From Chara braunii (lineage: Eukaryota > Streptophyta > Charophyceae > Charales > Characeae), in contig BFEA01000083.1 of the NCBI GenBank assembly GCA_003427395.1, forward strand, positions 3,062,148 through 3,116,805: a stretch of DNA of 54,658 nt, read 5' to 3'. Below, in pieces: positions 32,051 through 42,604 of the stretch. Made by a program: the position numbers and the translations under genes. How positions within the stretch are numbered: the stretch's first letter is position 1; the number at the start of each line of letters is the position of its first letter. Below the pieces are notes generated by a model. That model had not been told where the DNA came from. It did no database searches and was given only the letters and a program-made list of their open reading frames with translations.

Positions 32051-32100
32051 TAAGGAAGTTGTTAAGAAAGAATTGGGAATGAGAATGGGGTGAGAAGCAG

Positions 32101-32530
32101 GAATAAGTAGTAAAGGACTTAAAGAAAGAATTTGAGGGACGCAATCATAGAACGTTCCTTCATTCTACAAAATGACATTGCTTTAGGAGGAGTCTTGATA
32201 TAGGCGGATCATGAAGAGAAACAAAAACCTTTGCGTTTTGAAAGTTCATTCCTCAATACCACTGAGAGAAACTACTCATAATTCAAAAAGGAAGTCTTGG
32301 CAGTATTATACTTCCCACGAGTCCTTAGACACTATCTCTTCGAGAGAAGATTTATCCTAAGGATAGATTCAACTGCTCTTATATATTCCCTCAAGAACTT
32401 CTCACCAACTTATCATACAGTTCCCAGATGACTCGCTTACATCTGGATGTTCGATTTCCAGTTGGAGAACATTCCTGGGAACAAGAACAGAGCAAATGGG
32501 TTGAGCAGAATAGAATGGGAAAAACCTGGA
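32101..32530 (+). pseudogene. pol: Element A RNase H domain
   Basis: After VVKDLKKEFEGRNHRTF a shift gives ILQNDIALGGVLI, TAG, ADHEEKQKPLRFESSFLNTT, ERNYS, TAA, FKKEVLAVLYFPRVLRHYLF, RIDSTALIYSLKNFSP, TGA after VPR, then LAYIWMFDFQLENIPGNKNR and ANGLSRIEW. First Asp, Glu (TERNYS) and third Asp (RIDSTAL) are visible. The last Asp of the AD-LSR motif is Asn (ANGLSR). Confidence 0.82.
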
Positions 32531-33035
32531 GAAGCCAAGAAAGAAACACCACTAGTAGATGGGTTCCTGGATGAGGACGATATGCAGCTACATGTTAATT
32601 CATGGGCATTGTGTGTCGGTGATAAGGAAGTACGGAAAGAAAAACATATATGGTTCACACTGGTTAATTTTGTAAAGATTGAAAAATTGGTAATGAAACT
32701 TTTTTTATTGAGGAAGATCTGTGGGGAGAAAGGAATGCAGAATGGATAATGAAATTGACTTTAGCAGAAAGTTACTGGCTGACGGAGGATCCTGTTACGA
32801 TTGAGGCAGAAATTGGTAAGTTGATCAACATTTATTAACGATGGGAAAAGTTCATTATCTAGTTAACTCTCTCTTACAGGTCCAGACTGAAAATGAAGGT
32901 GAGATGGTAAAGGCGGATAAAATAGTATTGGGAGACGATCCTAAGTTTGATGAGGAAATGGAGGGAGAAAAATTTGAGCATGGTGAAATCTCAAAGCTTT
33001 CAAAGAAGAAGAACATGACGGTTTTCATCTAGAGA
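32531..33035 (+). pseudogene. pol: Element A RNase H-integrase linker
   Basis: Charged, acidic frames (LVDGFLDEDDMQLHVNSWAL; MVKADKIVLGDDPKFDEEME) with stops at 32747, 32837 and 33030. No catalytic motif. Confidence 0.55.
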
Positions 33036-33765
33036 TGAGACTTTTTCTCTCCAACGACAAACGAGAAAGGGAAGTCAGTAAGAAAACTCTCCGCATGAAA
33101 GATCATTATTTGGTAAGAGGTGGTCATCTTTAGATCAGAAATAAAAGAGGACCGCCTAGGAGAGTCATCTGCGGCAGGAATCGGTAGATCGATGTTAGAG
33201 CGGCTCTCCACGATGGACCAACAAGTGGTCACATGAGTTTTGTCGCTATCCACAAGAAGGTATCTGACTTATACTTTTTTGGAAGGTATGTACGGGATGA
33301 TTCGTAAGTACTGTGAGTCATGCGTATCATGCGAAATCAGGTCTCCAATGAAGAATAAGAAACCCCTACACCCAAGGTATATCAAGGGCGTGGGAGCAGT
33401 GGTCCACTTGGATTTACTAGCGATGTCATTGGGGCTTGAAGGGTATAACTACATATTTAATGTCATGGACCATCTCACAGGATTTGTTGAGGGAAAAGTC
33501 ATCCGGACCAAAACTGGGACTGTCTTGGCCGAATGCATCAAGGAGTATCAATTTACCTTCGATACCCCTTCGTGGTGGAATTCACAATTGACAGAAAATC
33601 GAAATTTACGTGTGGGGAAGTGAGAGAATTATTAGACGGTCTTGGAATAATTGTCAAATGTACGACTAGAGCACATCCTCAGGCGAATACACCGGTTGAA
33701 AAAGGGCACAACACCATCACAAACTTATTGGCGAAATGGACAGCTGGAAAACCGAATCTCTGACC
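33036..33765 (+). pseudogene. pol: Element A integrase: zinc finger and DDE core
   Basis: HHCC part: LHDGPTSGHMSFVAIHKKV and, after a frameshift near 33270, MIRKYCESCVSCEIRSPMKN. DDE part: VVHLDLLAMSLGLEGYNYIF (first Asp), MDHLTGFVEGKVIRTKTGTV; after a frameshift near 33550, FTIDRKSKFTCGEVREL (second Asp) and RAHPQANTPVEKGHNTITNL (Glu), LLAKWTAGKPNL, TGA. All three catalytic residues are visible, spread over two frames. TAG stops at 33133 and 33188. Confidence 0.88.
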
Positions 33766-34294
33766 AAAGTTCCTGCGAACGGTGTTTTTTGTTGAAAACA
33801 TCACGGCCAGGAGGACCACAGGCTATGCCCCTGCAACCTTATGGTATGGGAGACATGCCACATTTCCAAAAGAGAGTTTCCTGAAGACCTGGCGAAAGCA
33901 TGATCTTGAAAACAATCTGTTACTCGAAGAATTACTTGACATCAGAGCAAGGCAAGTTAATGTCACGGAAGAAAAAATTAAGGAAGCGACAGAAAAGGTG
34001 GCTGACAGTTGTGGAAAGGACAAAGAGAGATGAGACAAACTTCTTCGTGTACGGGTTGAACCGCTAGAAAATGGGGTTGAAGTACTATTGTACGATTTAT
34101 CCCTGGAGAAACAGTGGTCAAGAAAATTGAACAAGAGGTGGTTGGGAGCATACAGAGTCCGACGCCAGGGAAATCATGGGACCTATGAGCTCAAAGAAAT
34201 TGATGGAACACCAAGAAGAGACTGGATTTCTGGATCCAGATTGAAAAAATTAAAAATGAGACGAGGTGAGTCATTAAAATGTAAAACTAAATAA
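33766..34294 (+). pseudogene. pol: Element A integrase C-terminal region with GPY-like motif
   Basis: PKFLRTVFFVENITARRTTG, YAPATLWYGRHATFPKESFL, then a coiled helical part (RQVNVTEEKIKEATEKVADS), a shift near 34030, and LRVRVEPLENGVEVLLYDLS, QWSRKLNKRWLGAYRVRRQG, NHGTYELKEIDGTPRRDWIS, SRLKKLKMRR to TAA at 34292. RWLGAYRV corresponds to the GPY/F module (Pro replaced by Ala). Pol ends here. Confidence 0.8.
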
Positions 34295-34357
34295 ATTGTG
34301 GTCCTATGAACTTTGTGATAACATTTCCTTTATAAATATTCTACTATTACCTTCCTG

Positions 34358-34404
34358 CTAACTCGACCTTTCACTTCTCACTCCTCTTCTTTTTCCTTGC
34401 GCAG
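34358..34404 (+). promoter_or_regulatory. Candidate branch point and 3' splice site before ORF3
   Basis: Between the pol stop (34292) and the ORF3 ATG (34430) lie TGCTAAC (branch-like CTAAC at 34358-34362), a pyrimidine-rich tract from 34363, and GCAG ending at 34404, about 43 nt after the branch A. This is a textbook acceptor. If used, ORF3 would be made from a spliced subgenomic RNA, as env is in retroviruses. The donor was not identified. Confidence 0.5.
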
Positions 34405-34429
34405 GCATAATCCTGTGAGACCAGCAGCC

Positions 34430-35020
34430 ATGTCACAGAAGGGAGGGGTGGCGGGGCCTTCCAGACCTATCTGTAGAAGGGAAGGACTATGAAGAATGCA
34501 GCAGATATCGAAGAATTCAGAATGGATGTCAGTCTACAAGAAAGGAGATAATCTGAGATTGTTCCTGGGAGAGTTTGAGGAGAGAGTGAGACCATCGTGC
34601 CATGTTAGTCAAGGTGTCGGATTGGGAGAATGTAGGAGAGAGATTGTTGACATGGCAACACAGACCCAGGGATGAATATCATTCAAAGAAAAGATGTTGA
34701 CCAAGTATAGAGACCTAAAGAGAGATCAAATTGAGGATGACATTATCTTCGATAATACTAACTTGGATGACTTCATAGATAGCATCAGCCTCTCCATCGA
34801 AAGATGGACCGATGAGGAAAATATAAAACAAATGATGAGGAGAGTAATCCCCAGGGAGGGTGAGTCTATAAGAAATATCAAGGAAGGATCAGATACATAG
34901 GGAGGATTCCTTGTTAACTTCAGAAAGGCGTATCCCCTAGCTGTACAACGACAAAAAAAGAGACAGGTGCTTCAAGAGCAGGGATTGTGGATTGGAAGAA
35001 GAGGGGGAGAATGAAAAAAA
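34430..35020 (+). pseudogene. Element A ORF3, gag-like part (downstream of pol)
   Basis: The frame opens ATG TCA CAG at 34430 (SQKGGVAGPSRPICRREGL) and runs without frameshift to about 35011. It has TGA at 34490, TGA at 34673 (probably Trp), TAG at 34898 and TGA at 35012. Readable parts: NSEWMSVYKKGDNLRLFLGE, FEERVRPSCHVSQGVG, SFKEKMLTKYRDLKRDQIED, NLDDFIDSISLSIERWTDEE, IKQMMRRVIPREGE. The pattern FLGEFEERV ... FKEKMLTKYRDL ... LDDFIDSISLSIERW resembles the capsid-like frame at 13982-14704 (FKNEM.QKYKMGDDLL ... DFTMIRAFVTTFE). A gag-like ORF after integrase is unusual for Ty3/gypsy. No transmembrane or signal segment supports an envelope. Confidence 0.6.
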
Positions 35021-35990
35021 TGACTCGGCCAGAAGTCAATGAAGGTAATGCAGCCCTCAGATAGACGCCTGATAAGACCAGGGAAATCCCTCAGGGGAAA
35101 AGTGGCTCATCGAGCAAGGTTGCAAGGGTACAGGAAAATAAGAAGGGCAATGAAAGAAGGCAGGGAAAAAGTGTCATGCCTCAAAGAAAGAAAGGGAAAG
35201 AAATAAAGGAAAATGAGAAAAAAGAGAAGGAGAAATGCAAAGAAAAGGTGGACGAGGCGAAACCATTAGAAGGTGAGATTAAAATGGACGTATCAGAAAA
35301 GGCCTCTTGAGGATCAAGGATCGAGAAGAATGACCAAGGAAGAAAGAGAAAGGAGGGAAAAGGTCAACAAGGAATGGAGAAGCCAGATGGTTACGTCATT
35401 AAAAGGGAACGAGTTACCAACAAATGCCCAATGGAGTACGAAGCTTGAAAGGGTGATGTTACCTGAGATGATAGTCGGTTCGAAACTGGTTTCGGATATA
35501 AATCGATTGATCAGGCTTCATGAAATGCTTCGAGAAGATTGTGAATGACTCCTTGAAGGGGGTGCAACTGTAGCAGAAAAGTTGAAAAAGGTAGGGGATG
35601 AAAGAAGGAAGGATGGTAGTGGAAAAAGGTTGGCAATTTCTATGCACGAACTTCAAGATAGGGTAAGAGAAAAGACGGAGTGGCTCACTCGGAGGGTAGC
35701 AAATCATATCCCTGGAATTCTGAAATGAAATTAAGAAGCTCAGAAAAAGAGAAGACAACAGAGATGTGCAAGTGGAAAAGGTGGAGAAGGATATGAAAAA
35801 CCTGAAAGTTGAACTGGGAAAAGCAAAAGGTGAGCAAGAGAAATTGAAGCACGTGGTGGAGGCATTAAACACTGCTTTTAACTGCAAGTGCAAGGAGATA
35901 GAAAAAGAGAAAATGGAAAGAGATAAGTCGGAAAAGGAGGTTAGTAAGCTAGAAAGAAAAATGAGTGAACAGAGAAGGGAACGTTATTAG
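35021..35990 (+). pseudogene. Element A ORF3, coiled-coil part
   Basis: Lys/Glu/Arg-rich frames. 35273-35548 reads MTKEERERREKVNKEWRSQM, NAQWSTKLERVMLPEMIVGS, DINRLIRLHEMLREDCE (TGA), continuing LLEGGATVAEKLKKVGDERR and SMHELQDRVREKTEWLTRRV. After a shift, 35766-35990 reads QVEKVEKDMKNLKVELGKAK, EQEKLKHVVEALNTAFNCKC, EVSKLERKMSEQRRERY (TAG). Heptad-like spacing of Leu/Val with charged residues predicts a long coiled coil. Probably the C-terminal half of the ORF3 product. Confidence 0.55.
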
Positions 35991-37210
35991 GAAAACGAAG
36001 AATGGTTTTAAAGTTTAATTACATAAACAGTTGAATCTTAAGTTGGAAGATTGAGGCAAAGAAATATAACTTGGTCAAGGGAACTCTCAAATTCTCTCTC
36101 ATATTTTTCTCTTAGTTTTGGACAGTAGGAAAAAGAGGGATGTAAAGTAGGTTTGGTCGTTCTTAAGTATGGTGTTGTACTTTAGTGACAAGTAGAGGTA
36201 TGTCTTTTTGTCATAGGATTTAGAAGTTATGAATGAAAAAATCTTTATAGAAACTCGGCAAGTGTACTTTGACGTTTGAGGATACATGAGACCTATGGTC
36301 CGAGTTCCATGTTTCGTTTTTGAGTAGGATAATTGTTTTGGTACTACATTTTTTATTTGACTATTTCATTTCTCATTAGCTATATTTTGATCTACGGTGT
36401 ATGTCGACGAGAAACACTTTCACTTTCACAATCGAGTTGGTCCAATATCTGGTTTTTATTAATGAAATGTGTATCTTGGATATGTGTACAGACTGTGTTA
36501 TCAAGTCTTGAACGATGATGCTCAGTAAAGCACCTAAGTGTTCAAGGGAGATATAATGAAATGTGACGTGTACAGTCCAAAATCTTTTTTGTATTGTTGG
36601 TCGGTTTTTGTTTTCCATACGTTGTTTTATGTGGTTATTCTTGAAAAAGACCCGAAAATGAAATTGTGAAATTGTCAAAGTTTTTTAGGCATTTTGAAAA
36701 ATCTTACGAGTCAGGGAAATATATGTTATGAATAAAATGAATGGTTTTTTTTCGTCTTTTGACAAGACAAACAAATATTTTTTAAATTTTTATATGGATA
36801 TTTTGCTTGACTTTGTTATTCGTAAAAGATCCCCTAGACGTATGTCTGTCCACCCTGTGATCGAGGTCTTGGAGACACGACCCCTAAGTGGCTCTGACGA
36901 TGATCCTCGATAGGTAACAATATGACAATTTTTTTTTTTTTTTAATTGTTTTTTTCATATGTACTTTCAATGGGGTTTGTTCACCCACTAAATGACAACT
37001 GACGAGGGAAAAAGTTTTTTGGTCTAATTGTTTTTCATGTATATTTTAAAATGATAGTCGTTCATCCACTTTAGGAAGTCAATCAGAGGGACTTAAAATT
37101 ACCAAGCCTATGGTGAAAAACTGACATCGTTGGGACGTAACTCCCAGCGTGGGCTGCTGACCAAGAATAACCCGGCAGCAGGCCTTCAGATTACGGGTTG
37201 GGACTGAAAC
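35991..37210 (+). other. Element A 3' untranslated region
   Basis: AT-rich, no frame above chance. Contains GAGAAACACTTTCAC-like and T-run stretches but no recognised motif until the polypurine tract. Confidence 0.45.
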
Positions 37211-37221
37211 CTGAGGGGGGG
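37211..37221 (+). promoter_or_regulatory. Candidate polypurine tract of element A
   Basis: CTGAGGGGGGG directly before TGTCC at 37222, the expected arrangement of PPT and 3' LTR start. Confidence 0.5.
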
Positions 37222-38940
37222 TGTCCTTAAATGATGGAATTGGTTCAAGTAGATATTCGGAGGGATCAAGAGTCATGTCAAGAAAATTTCATAGGAGGGT
37301 TTTACCTGATATTGCGTATACAATACGGGTACCACCGTTACAATAACAACACGGCGGGCCGCAATTCCAGCCTGATCAACCGGTTGTGGTGGGTCGAGTT
37401 CAAGGTTGTTGATCCCCTCACATTAGACTTCGGGTGAGACAGTAAAATCGGGCATAGGTTAAGACCCGCGTCCAAAACGGTGGGATTCAATTCTGATTCC
37501 TAACTTCTCTGACACCCAACGAGATCCTGACAAATAAAGTCTAAAGTTTGGGGAGGGGCTATCGTTGTCTTTCTTGGTGACCTCCATAACTACAGTACAG
37601 ATTCAGTATCCCCACTTGGAGTCATATGAAGTAATTTTTCTTTGGTATTACAATTTTTTGGATATGTGGGAGACCCATGTTAAAATTCTAGCAGTATGGA
37701 CACGTGAAGGGAGACAATGAGGGTCTTTAAACTGCAACTTTATCAAGGAAATCAGATTTTGGCAACTTGTCGAGTCAGAACTCTTTTATTTGCATTTAGA
37801 TTCTTTAGCGGCGGGAACATCGGTTAATGGGGTTTGGAAAAACTGTCGGAGCAAACGTCCTTACAAGGGTATTTGTTCATGATTTTGCATTTGATACAGT
37901 ATTGACGTCGGTTACCGTGTCAGGGACGGTCTGGAGTAAAAAGCGAGAATTTTTTTGGCTTGGCACTGTGAGGCAGACTTCTCGACCATTGATGCTGAGG
38001 CTGCTAGGTGACTATACGCAGTGATACGATATGTACGAAAACAGGTAAAAGTTAGTAAGAGTAAGTACCTTTGGCCGCAAGGGCCGGTGGGTTGGAGGAG
38101 AACAAAGAAAAGGTCGCACGAGATGAGGTGTCCACGATCCAAAACAGTCAAGGGCTCAGGCAGTAAGGCAAAAAAAACTAGAACGAGTCCGGGGCCGTCG
38201 GATCGGTTGGTATGGAAAAGTCGGTAGGTCGCATCGCCGTAAAATCTAAAGAGGATCGAAAAATTAGTATAACCCCGGCCATGCGGCCGGGACAGCCAAG
38301 AGAAACACACTACCTACCATAATATGTAATGGCAGCCGGTACATTTGTCCTTACTCATATGTCGTGAATAAGGTTGAGAGGAAGTCACCTCTCAAATGGC
38401 GACTTCGTGTCGCGCGACCACCCAAGTGACCGATGTCTTCGTCCCATTGCAGAGGGAGACACCGTTGCAAGTTCTGATATTGTTTGCACAAGGGTATGGA
38501 CTCTGGTTACTTGAACTGGTACCCGCTTATCTACCGATATTGAGCTTCTAAAACAATTCCTACTTTTGTCTTCCTCTGCTCGGCCTCGAGTGCCTGGCAC
38601 CTCTACCTGTACTTGGTATGGTATCGACTTACCCGTTACTTTAGTGTTTTCCGCTACTCTTAAGTGTTGCAGGCCTCTTTCCCTAACTACTTGAGTGTTT
38701 TCCCCACGGCAACCCTCAATGTCACGACCACAGGTAAGCCCCGGTCTTTCGGGCCTTCCGATCAACCAACTACCCATGCGGGTCACAATACAAACTCAAG
38801 CCGACAATCGCTTAGGCAGACGTGCAGACTGGCAAACGTGCACACGCACGAACTTAGAAAATGGGCTCAATTGAGCCCCAATACACTACATATATCGGGG
38901 CTGCTCCACTTCTATCCGAAGTAGGGACTAACTCAGGACA
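37222..38940 (+). repeat. Candidate 3' LTR of element A
   Basis: Begins TGTCCTTAAATG just after a G-run and could end CTCAGGACA at 38940, giving 5-bp terminal inverted repeats TGTCC/GGACA and 1719 bp. CAAATAAAGT at 37531 could serve polyadenylation. A 5' partner was not found upstream of the gag, so the right end is a guess from the terminal motif. Confidence 0.42.
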
Positions 38941-39087
38941 GTCAAGCAAAAGGGTGCAGAAAACGAATCCACCCGACCCCTGAGCTAACTTCTTTTTGTA
39001 GAGGAGCTCCGCAACACTTTCACTTACAACTCGGACTGTCGGGGCTTGGACCCATGACCTCAAATTAGAAGTTAGTTAGAATTAGTA

Positions 39088-39231
39088 GCACAGTTAGCCC
39101 CGTTGAAAAATATGGCATTACACTTGGTAGCTAATGGTAGTTGTTAGTTAGATTCTTTTGCACAGTTAGCCCCGTTGAAAAATATGGCATTACACTTGGT
39201 AGCTAATGGTAGTTGTTAGTGAGATTCTTTT
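39088..39231 (+). repeat. 72-bp perfect-type tandem duplication
   Basis: Two units starting GCACAGTTAGCCCCGTTGAA at 39088 and 39160, nearly identical to the end (one T/G difference seen), so recent. Followed by a T-rich run. Confidence 0.92.
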
Positions 39232-39239
39232 TTTTTTTC

Positions 39240-39821
39240 TTAAAGCTTTTTCATTTTTCCGTTATTAGTTAGATTTCTTTCTTTTTTTTTCTTACTGTTT
39301 TCCTCTATGACCCTAGGGCTACTATCCATTGATTCACTTTCAGTGAATCCACCAGTGATAAATGGGCAGATTCGTTTGCTCCACTTCGAATACGTCGTCT
39401 GAAACTCTGGTCCGCGTACTTGGACAAAGCACAAGTCGAAGGAAATAGCACGTCTGTAATAGTGCACAGATGAAGAACGAGGATGCTGGTAAAAGCGAAA
39501 AGAAAAGGCACGAGGAGGAGGGAGTAAAACACGCAAGAACATGAGGTAAAAGAAAAAAGGAGGAGAAGGAGAAGCAGAAGAAGGAGAAGAGGAGGCGAAA
39601 CGAGAACTTACCTCCCTTGCAGCCAATGATAGTGACATCTCGGGTGTGGGCTCCAAGGCCCTGTACTTGAGAACCGATGAGTGGTTTCCAAGTTGTGAGA
39701 GACGAGCGAGTCATTTTATGGCAGTCGAATGAACATTTTTGCAACGTCGTGCGGACCTCCGGTCGTCTCTCTCGAAAGGCTTTCTCAACAAGCTCACTCA
39801 TCGCTGGTGGCAATCGCGACT
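39240..39821 (-). CDS. Tentative two-exon gene, function unknown
   Basis: Minus strand. Exon 1, from an acceptor-like CCCGTTCAG near 39826, reads SRLPPAMSELVEKAFRERRP, VRTTLQKCSFDCHKMTRSSL, TTWKPLIGSQVQGLGAHTRD, VTIIGCKGG and ends at a consensus donor GTAAGT (39611-39606). The next 190 nt are pyrimidine-rich, as in an intron, up to TTTGTCCAAG near 39421. Exon 2 would read RGPEFQTTYSKWSKRICPFI, TGGFTESESMDSSPRVIEEN and a Lys-rich end. The phase at the proposed junction works. No domain recognised. Open frames also exist on the plus strand here, so the coding strand is uncertain. Confidence 0.3.
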
Positions 39822-39831
39822 GAACGGGGTG

Positions 39832-40676
39832 TTCCTACGCCGAGGTGCAGAGTTGAGGATCTCTACGTTCACCCTCGCTCATCGGATAGGTGTCGGGAAA
39901 AACGTTTGCGGACTGACGATGGTGTTTTCTTCGTGTCCACACTCGCAACAGGAGCGACCCGTCAGTATTGGGAGGAGTCATGTTTTATCTTGGGAGAATA
40001 TGCGCTTGTTGCCATCCAAGTGGCATTGTGAAGCACCTCGCTGAGCAACAGGTAAGTCTCCAACCTCACGATCATACCCGCGCTGCTTCCCCGCATGAAC
40101 CTGCTACTAAAACGCGGAAAAATACATCATCGCACGCACGAATCCATCGCTAAAACATGAAAAGAATACACTACCATAAACGTGTGTGTGTACGCAAGTA
40201 AGTTTGTGTATGTGTATGTGTGAGCGTGTGCGTGATTAGACATGCTGCCAACCACATGCTGCTTCCGCCAATGAGATGTGCGAAATCGAATGAAGCTTCC
40301 CCTAATACATGGAAATATACACTTCCGCACTTGTTGGACACCTACCAAATCTTGGCGATAGTCTATAGTAGTCGACCTTTCGCATGAACTTCCGGTCTGA
40401 TGCTGATGTCGAAGGGTTGCCAATCCGTAAGAAGGTAGTAGCTATGCGTTGGTGGGATGGAAGTTGCGCATCAGGTAGGAAAAAGGGACTCTGGATGCCT
40501 ATGTTGGTAAAGGCGGGAGTACAATCTCGATGACATTTGGATCCAACATCTTGGTTCTACATTGGTGTAGTATCAAATTGCTTCCCGAACAGTGTCGGAC
40601 TTCCCGGCGTTCGATGTGAGCCAGCGACTTGGAACCTGTCATCTCACTATGGTTCATTCTTTCTGCGTTATTACTA
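39832..40676. other. Intergenic, no supported gene
   Basis: Mixed-composition DNA with overlapping short open frames on both strands. A GTGTGTAC-rich stretch lies at 40180-40240. Confidence 0.4.
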
Positions 40677-40677
40677 G

Positions 40678-40740
<63 letters not shown>
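40677..40740. repeat. (ATT)n microsatellite
   Basis: ATT run with one ATTT phase slip in the middle. Confidence 0.95.
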
Positions 40741-41061
40741 AGAAACATAATTAATATTGTGATTACAACTTAATCGCGATTATGGGGATGACCAATCGAG
40801 CTAAGTATGGAAATAAGCAGATGGAGTGAGCACAGACAATGAGAGAACTGGTGCGTGAATGGCAAGGGGGCAAAGGAGCAGACGAAGGTAACCAGGCTTG
40901 CGTAGAAGTCGAAGAGCGCGCCCATAAAGGAAGAACAAGAACGCACACGAGAAGAAAATTAGGGAATATGCGTACGGGAGTGGAGTTAATCACATGACGG
41001 AAAAAAAGAAGGATCGCATATGCTAGTGAGGGGAGAGGAGAAAAGGAATAGGTGAAAGGTA

Positions 41062-41097
41062 GAAGAAGAAGAAGAAGAAGAAGAAGAAGAAGAAGGA
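41062..41097. repeat. (AGA)n microsatellite
   Basis: Twelve AGA units inside a purine-rich stretch. Confidence 0.95.
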
Positions 41098-41111
41098 AGC
41101 ACAGATAGAGA

Positions 41112-41570
41112 GTGCTAATTAGTAATCACCCGCCATCGACTCTTAGCTTTTGCACTCATTCCGTGGGTTTCGGGGAGAGAGCGACTGCAGAGCTGGGGTT
41201 GTGTTGTCTTCATGTTAGCACTCGTGACAACTCATTCCATGAGGTGCAGCGACTGGGTAAGGAGGCTCTACGCTCCTTGTCGCCCAAGTGGGGCCATGCA
41301 GCATTAGCAAAGGTTACCACGGCCCCCCATCCACCACTTACCGTATGCGAGGGTGGAGATCGCAGGAAGTGTGATGCTACCCCCAATGGTGTCAAGAGGT
41401 TGGCTGCTATCCGGCCGGCTTGTTGGAATATGGGTTTGTGTCTGTCGGCTCCCCCATACTGCAGGCTCGGTACGTTGTACAACGTGTCAGATCGAACTAC
41501 TGAATGGGGGCACATCGAACTAAGTCGGTCGGCGGTAACGGCGAGGGGGCGGGAGAGTGAAAACAAGTAA
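41112..41570 (+). CDS. Open frame of 152 codons, unsupported
   Basis: Longest plus-strand frame in this part (LGKEALRSLSPKWGHAALAK, TPNGVKRLAAIRPACWNMGL). A minus-strand frame of 167 codons overlaps it almost fully, so chance in GC-richer DNA is a good explanation. No motif or splice signal was recognised. Confidence 0.15.
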   Translation: MLISNHPPSTLSFCTHSVGFGERATAELGLCCLHVSTRDNSFHEVQRLGKEALRSLSPKWGHAALAKVTTAPHPPLTVCEGGDRRKCDATPNGVKRLAAIRPACWNMGLCLSAPPYCRLGTLYNVSDRTTEWGHIELSRSAVTARGRESENK

Positions 41571-41744
41571 GGCTTTAATCTCGCAATTGATCCTCTACCG
41601 CTAAAAACGAATAGGTGCGCTACTACACTTGTGTATGTTAGAACGTTTGCGTGCGTTTGTGCGCACGTGTGTGTGATAGGGAAAAGGAGAGAGGTACTCA
41701 GTCCGTTACACAACCTCGAAGATGTGTCTGGGGCTGCAATAGTC

Positions 41745-41895
41745 CCGATACATTTGAGATATATGAATGTACCTTGGCCACGGAACAGTGCAGGTGCATA
41801 TCGAACGTTGTAATAATAATGATATACCGAGATCTGGGATATGTTAGAACCTGGGCTACAAGACAGTCCAGATGCATGTCGACCTTTGTATAGGT
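41745..41895 (+). repeat. Degenerate 80-bp tandem pair
   Basis: GATATATGAATGTACCTTGG ... CAGTGCAGGTGCATATCGA ... TTGTA is followed by GATATGTTAGAACCTGGGCT ... CAGTCCAGATGCATGTCGA ... TTGTA, clearly related. Confidence 0.65.
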
Positions 41896-42291
41896 GAGAA
41901 AAAAGAGAAAGAAAAGACGAATCATCAAAATAAAGGATGCATACATGGGAGGTAGGAGATGAGTAGGAAAGTAGAAGATGTTGACCATGGTAGGGGGAGC
42001 AGGCACGGGTGAAACGTGCAGCAACAACTAGAACAATACATGGGAATAGAGCATGGTGATAAGGATGAAATGAGTAAATAGGAAGAGTGTAGGAGCGGGA
42101 GGAAAGAATGAGCGTTGCACTTTCAGGGAGGACTACTAGCTAAGCGCGAGGAGGAAAGAGGGCGCAATGCGATGGAGAGCACGCACGGGAAGTGTGCAAA
42201 GGTGAGAGATGACAATGGAACGAAGGAGAGAGATGGTCGCACGCTCTCGTTAGGTTACGTGTGTGTATATGTGTGTGTCTAAGAGAGAGAG

Positions 42292-42603
42292 ATGTCGCAC
42301 ATTCGATTCGTTGATGATGATGGAAATAACCCTGAAGATGATCAAGGGATGGATTTGGAAATGCCGAGAGAGGAGGATCCGACCTCAACGGCAATGACCG
42401 CAGTGGTCTATCCATCATTCTTACCACCTTTTCTTCCCCCTCCGTTCCTCCTCCATGTCCTTCTCCTTCTCCATCTCTTTCTGCTTCCACGTTCCGATCG
42501 AGCGATGGCGCCCAAGCCCTTCATGTGGCGAAAGACAATCCAAAGGGCGTATGGACCGCCAGATGATCCAACTTACGTCTTCGATTTGACCTGCAAATTA
42601 TAG
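42292..42603 (+). CDS. Open frame of 103 codons, doubtful
   Basis: Reads SHIRFVDDDGNNPEDDQGMD, LEMPREEDPTSTAMTAVVYP, then a Leu/Pro-rich stretch from a CT-rich tract, and APKPFMWRKTIQRAYGPPDD. The acidic start is protein-like, but the middle is compositional. It stops just before a minisatellite. No family recognised. Confidence 0.2.
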   Translation: MSHIRFVDDDGNNPEDDQGMDLEMPREEDPTSTAMTAVVYPSFLPPFLPPPFLLHVLLLLHLFLLPRSDRAMAPKPFMWRKTIQRAYGPPDDPTYVFDLTCKL

Positions 42604-42604
42604 T

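Larger units (their letters stand above)
11886..38940 (+). mobile_element. Element A: degraded Ty3/gypsy LTR retrotransposon, interrupted by element B
   Basis: Plus-strand coding order is gag N-terminus, unassigned stretch, capsid-like gag, Gly/Gln-rich tail, [element B], zinc knuckle, protease, RT, RNase H, integrase, GPY-like C-terminus, then an extra ORF3. A G-rich polypurine tract and a possible LTR start follow at 37222. Without element B it is about 13 kb. No matching 5' LTR was seen upstream of 11886, so the left boundary is unknown and the start given is the first gag ATG. Stops and frameshifts are spread through every domain: an old, inactive copy. Confidence 0.7.

Noticed and set aside
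34430-35990. Envelope gene after integrase in element A
   Set aside because: No signal peptide, membrane segment or furin-like site; the sequence is gag-like and coiled-coil.
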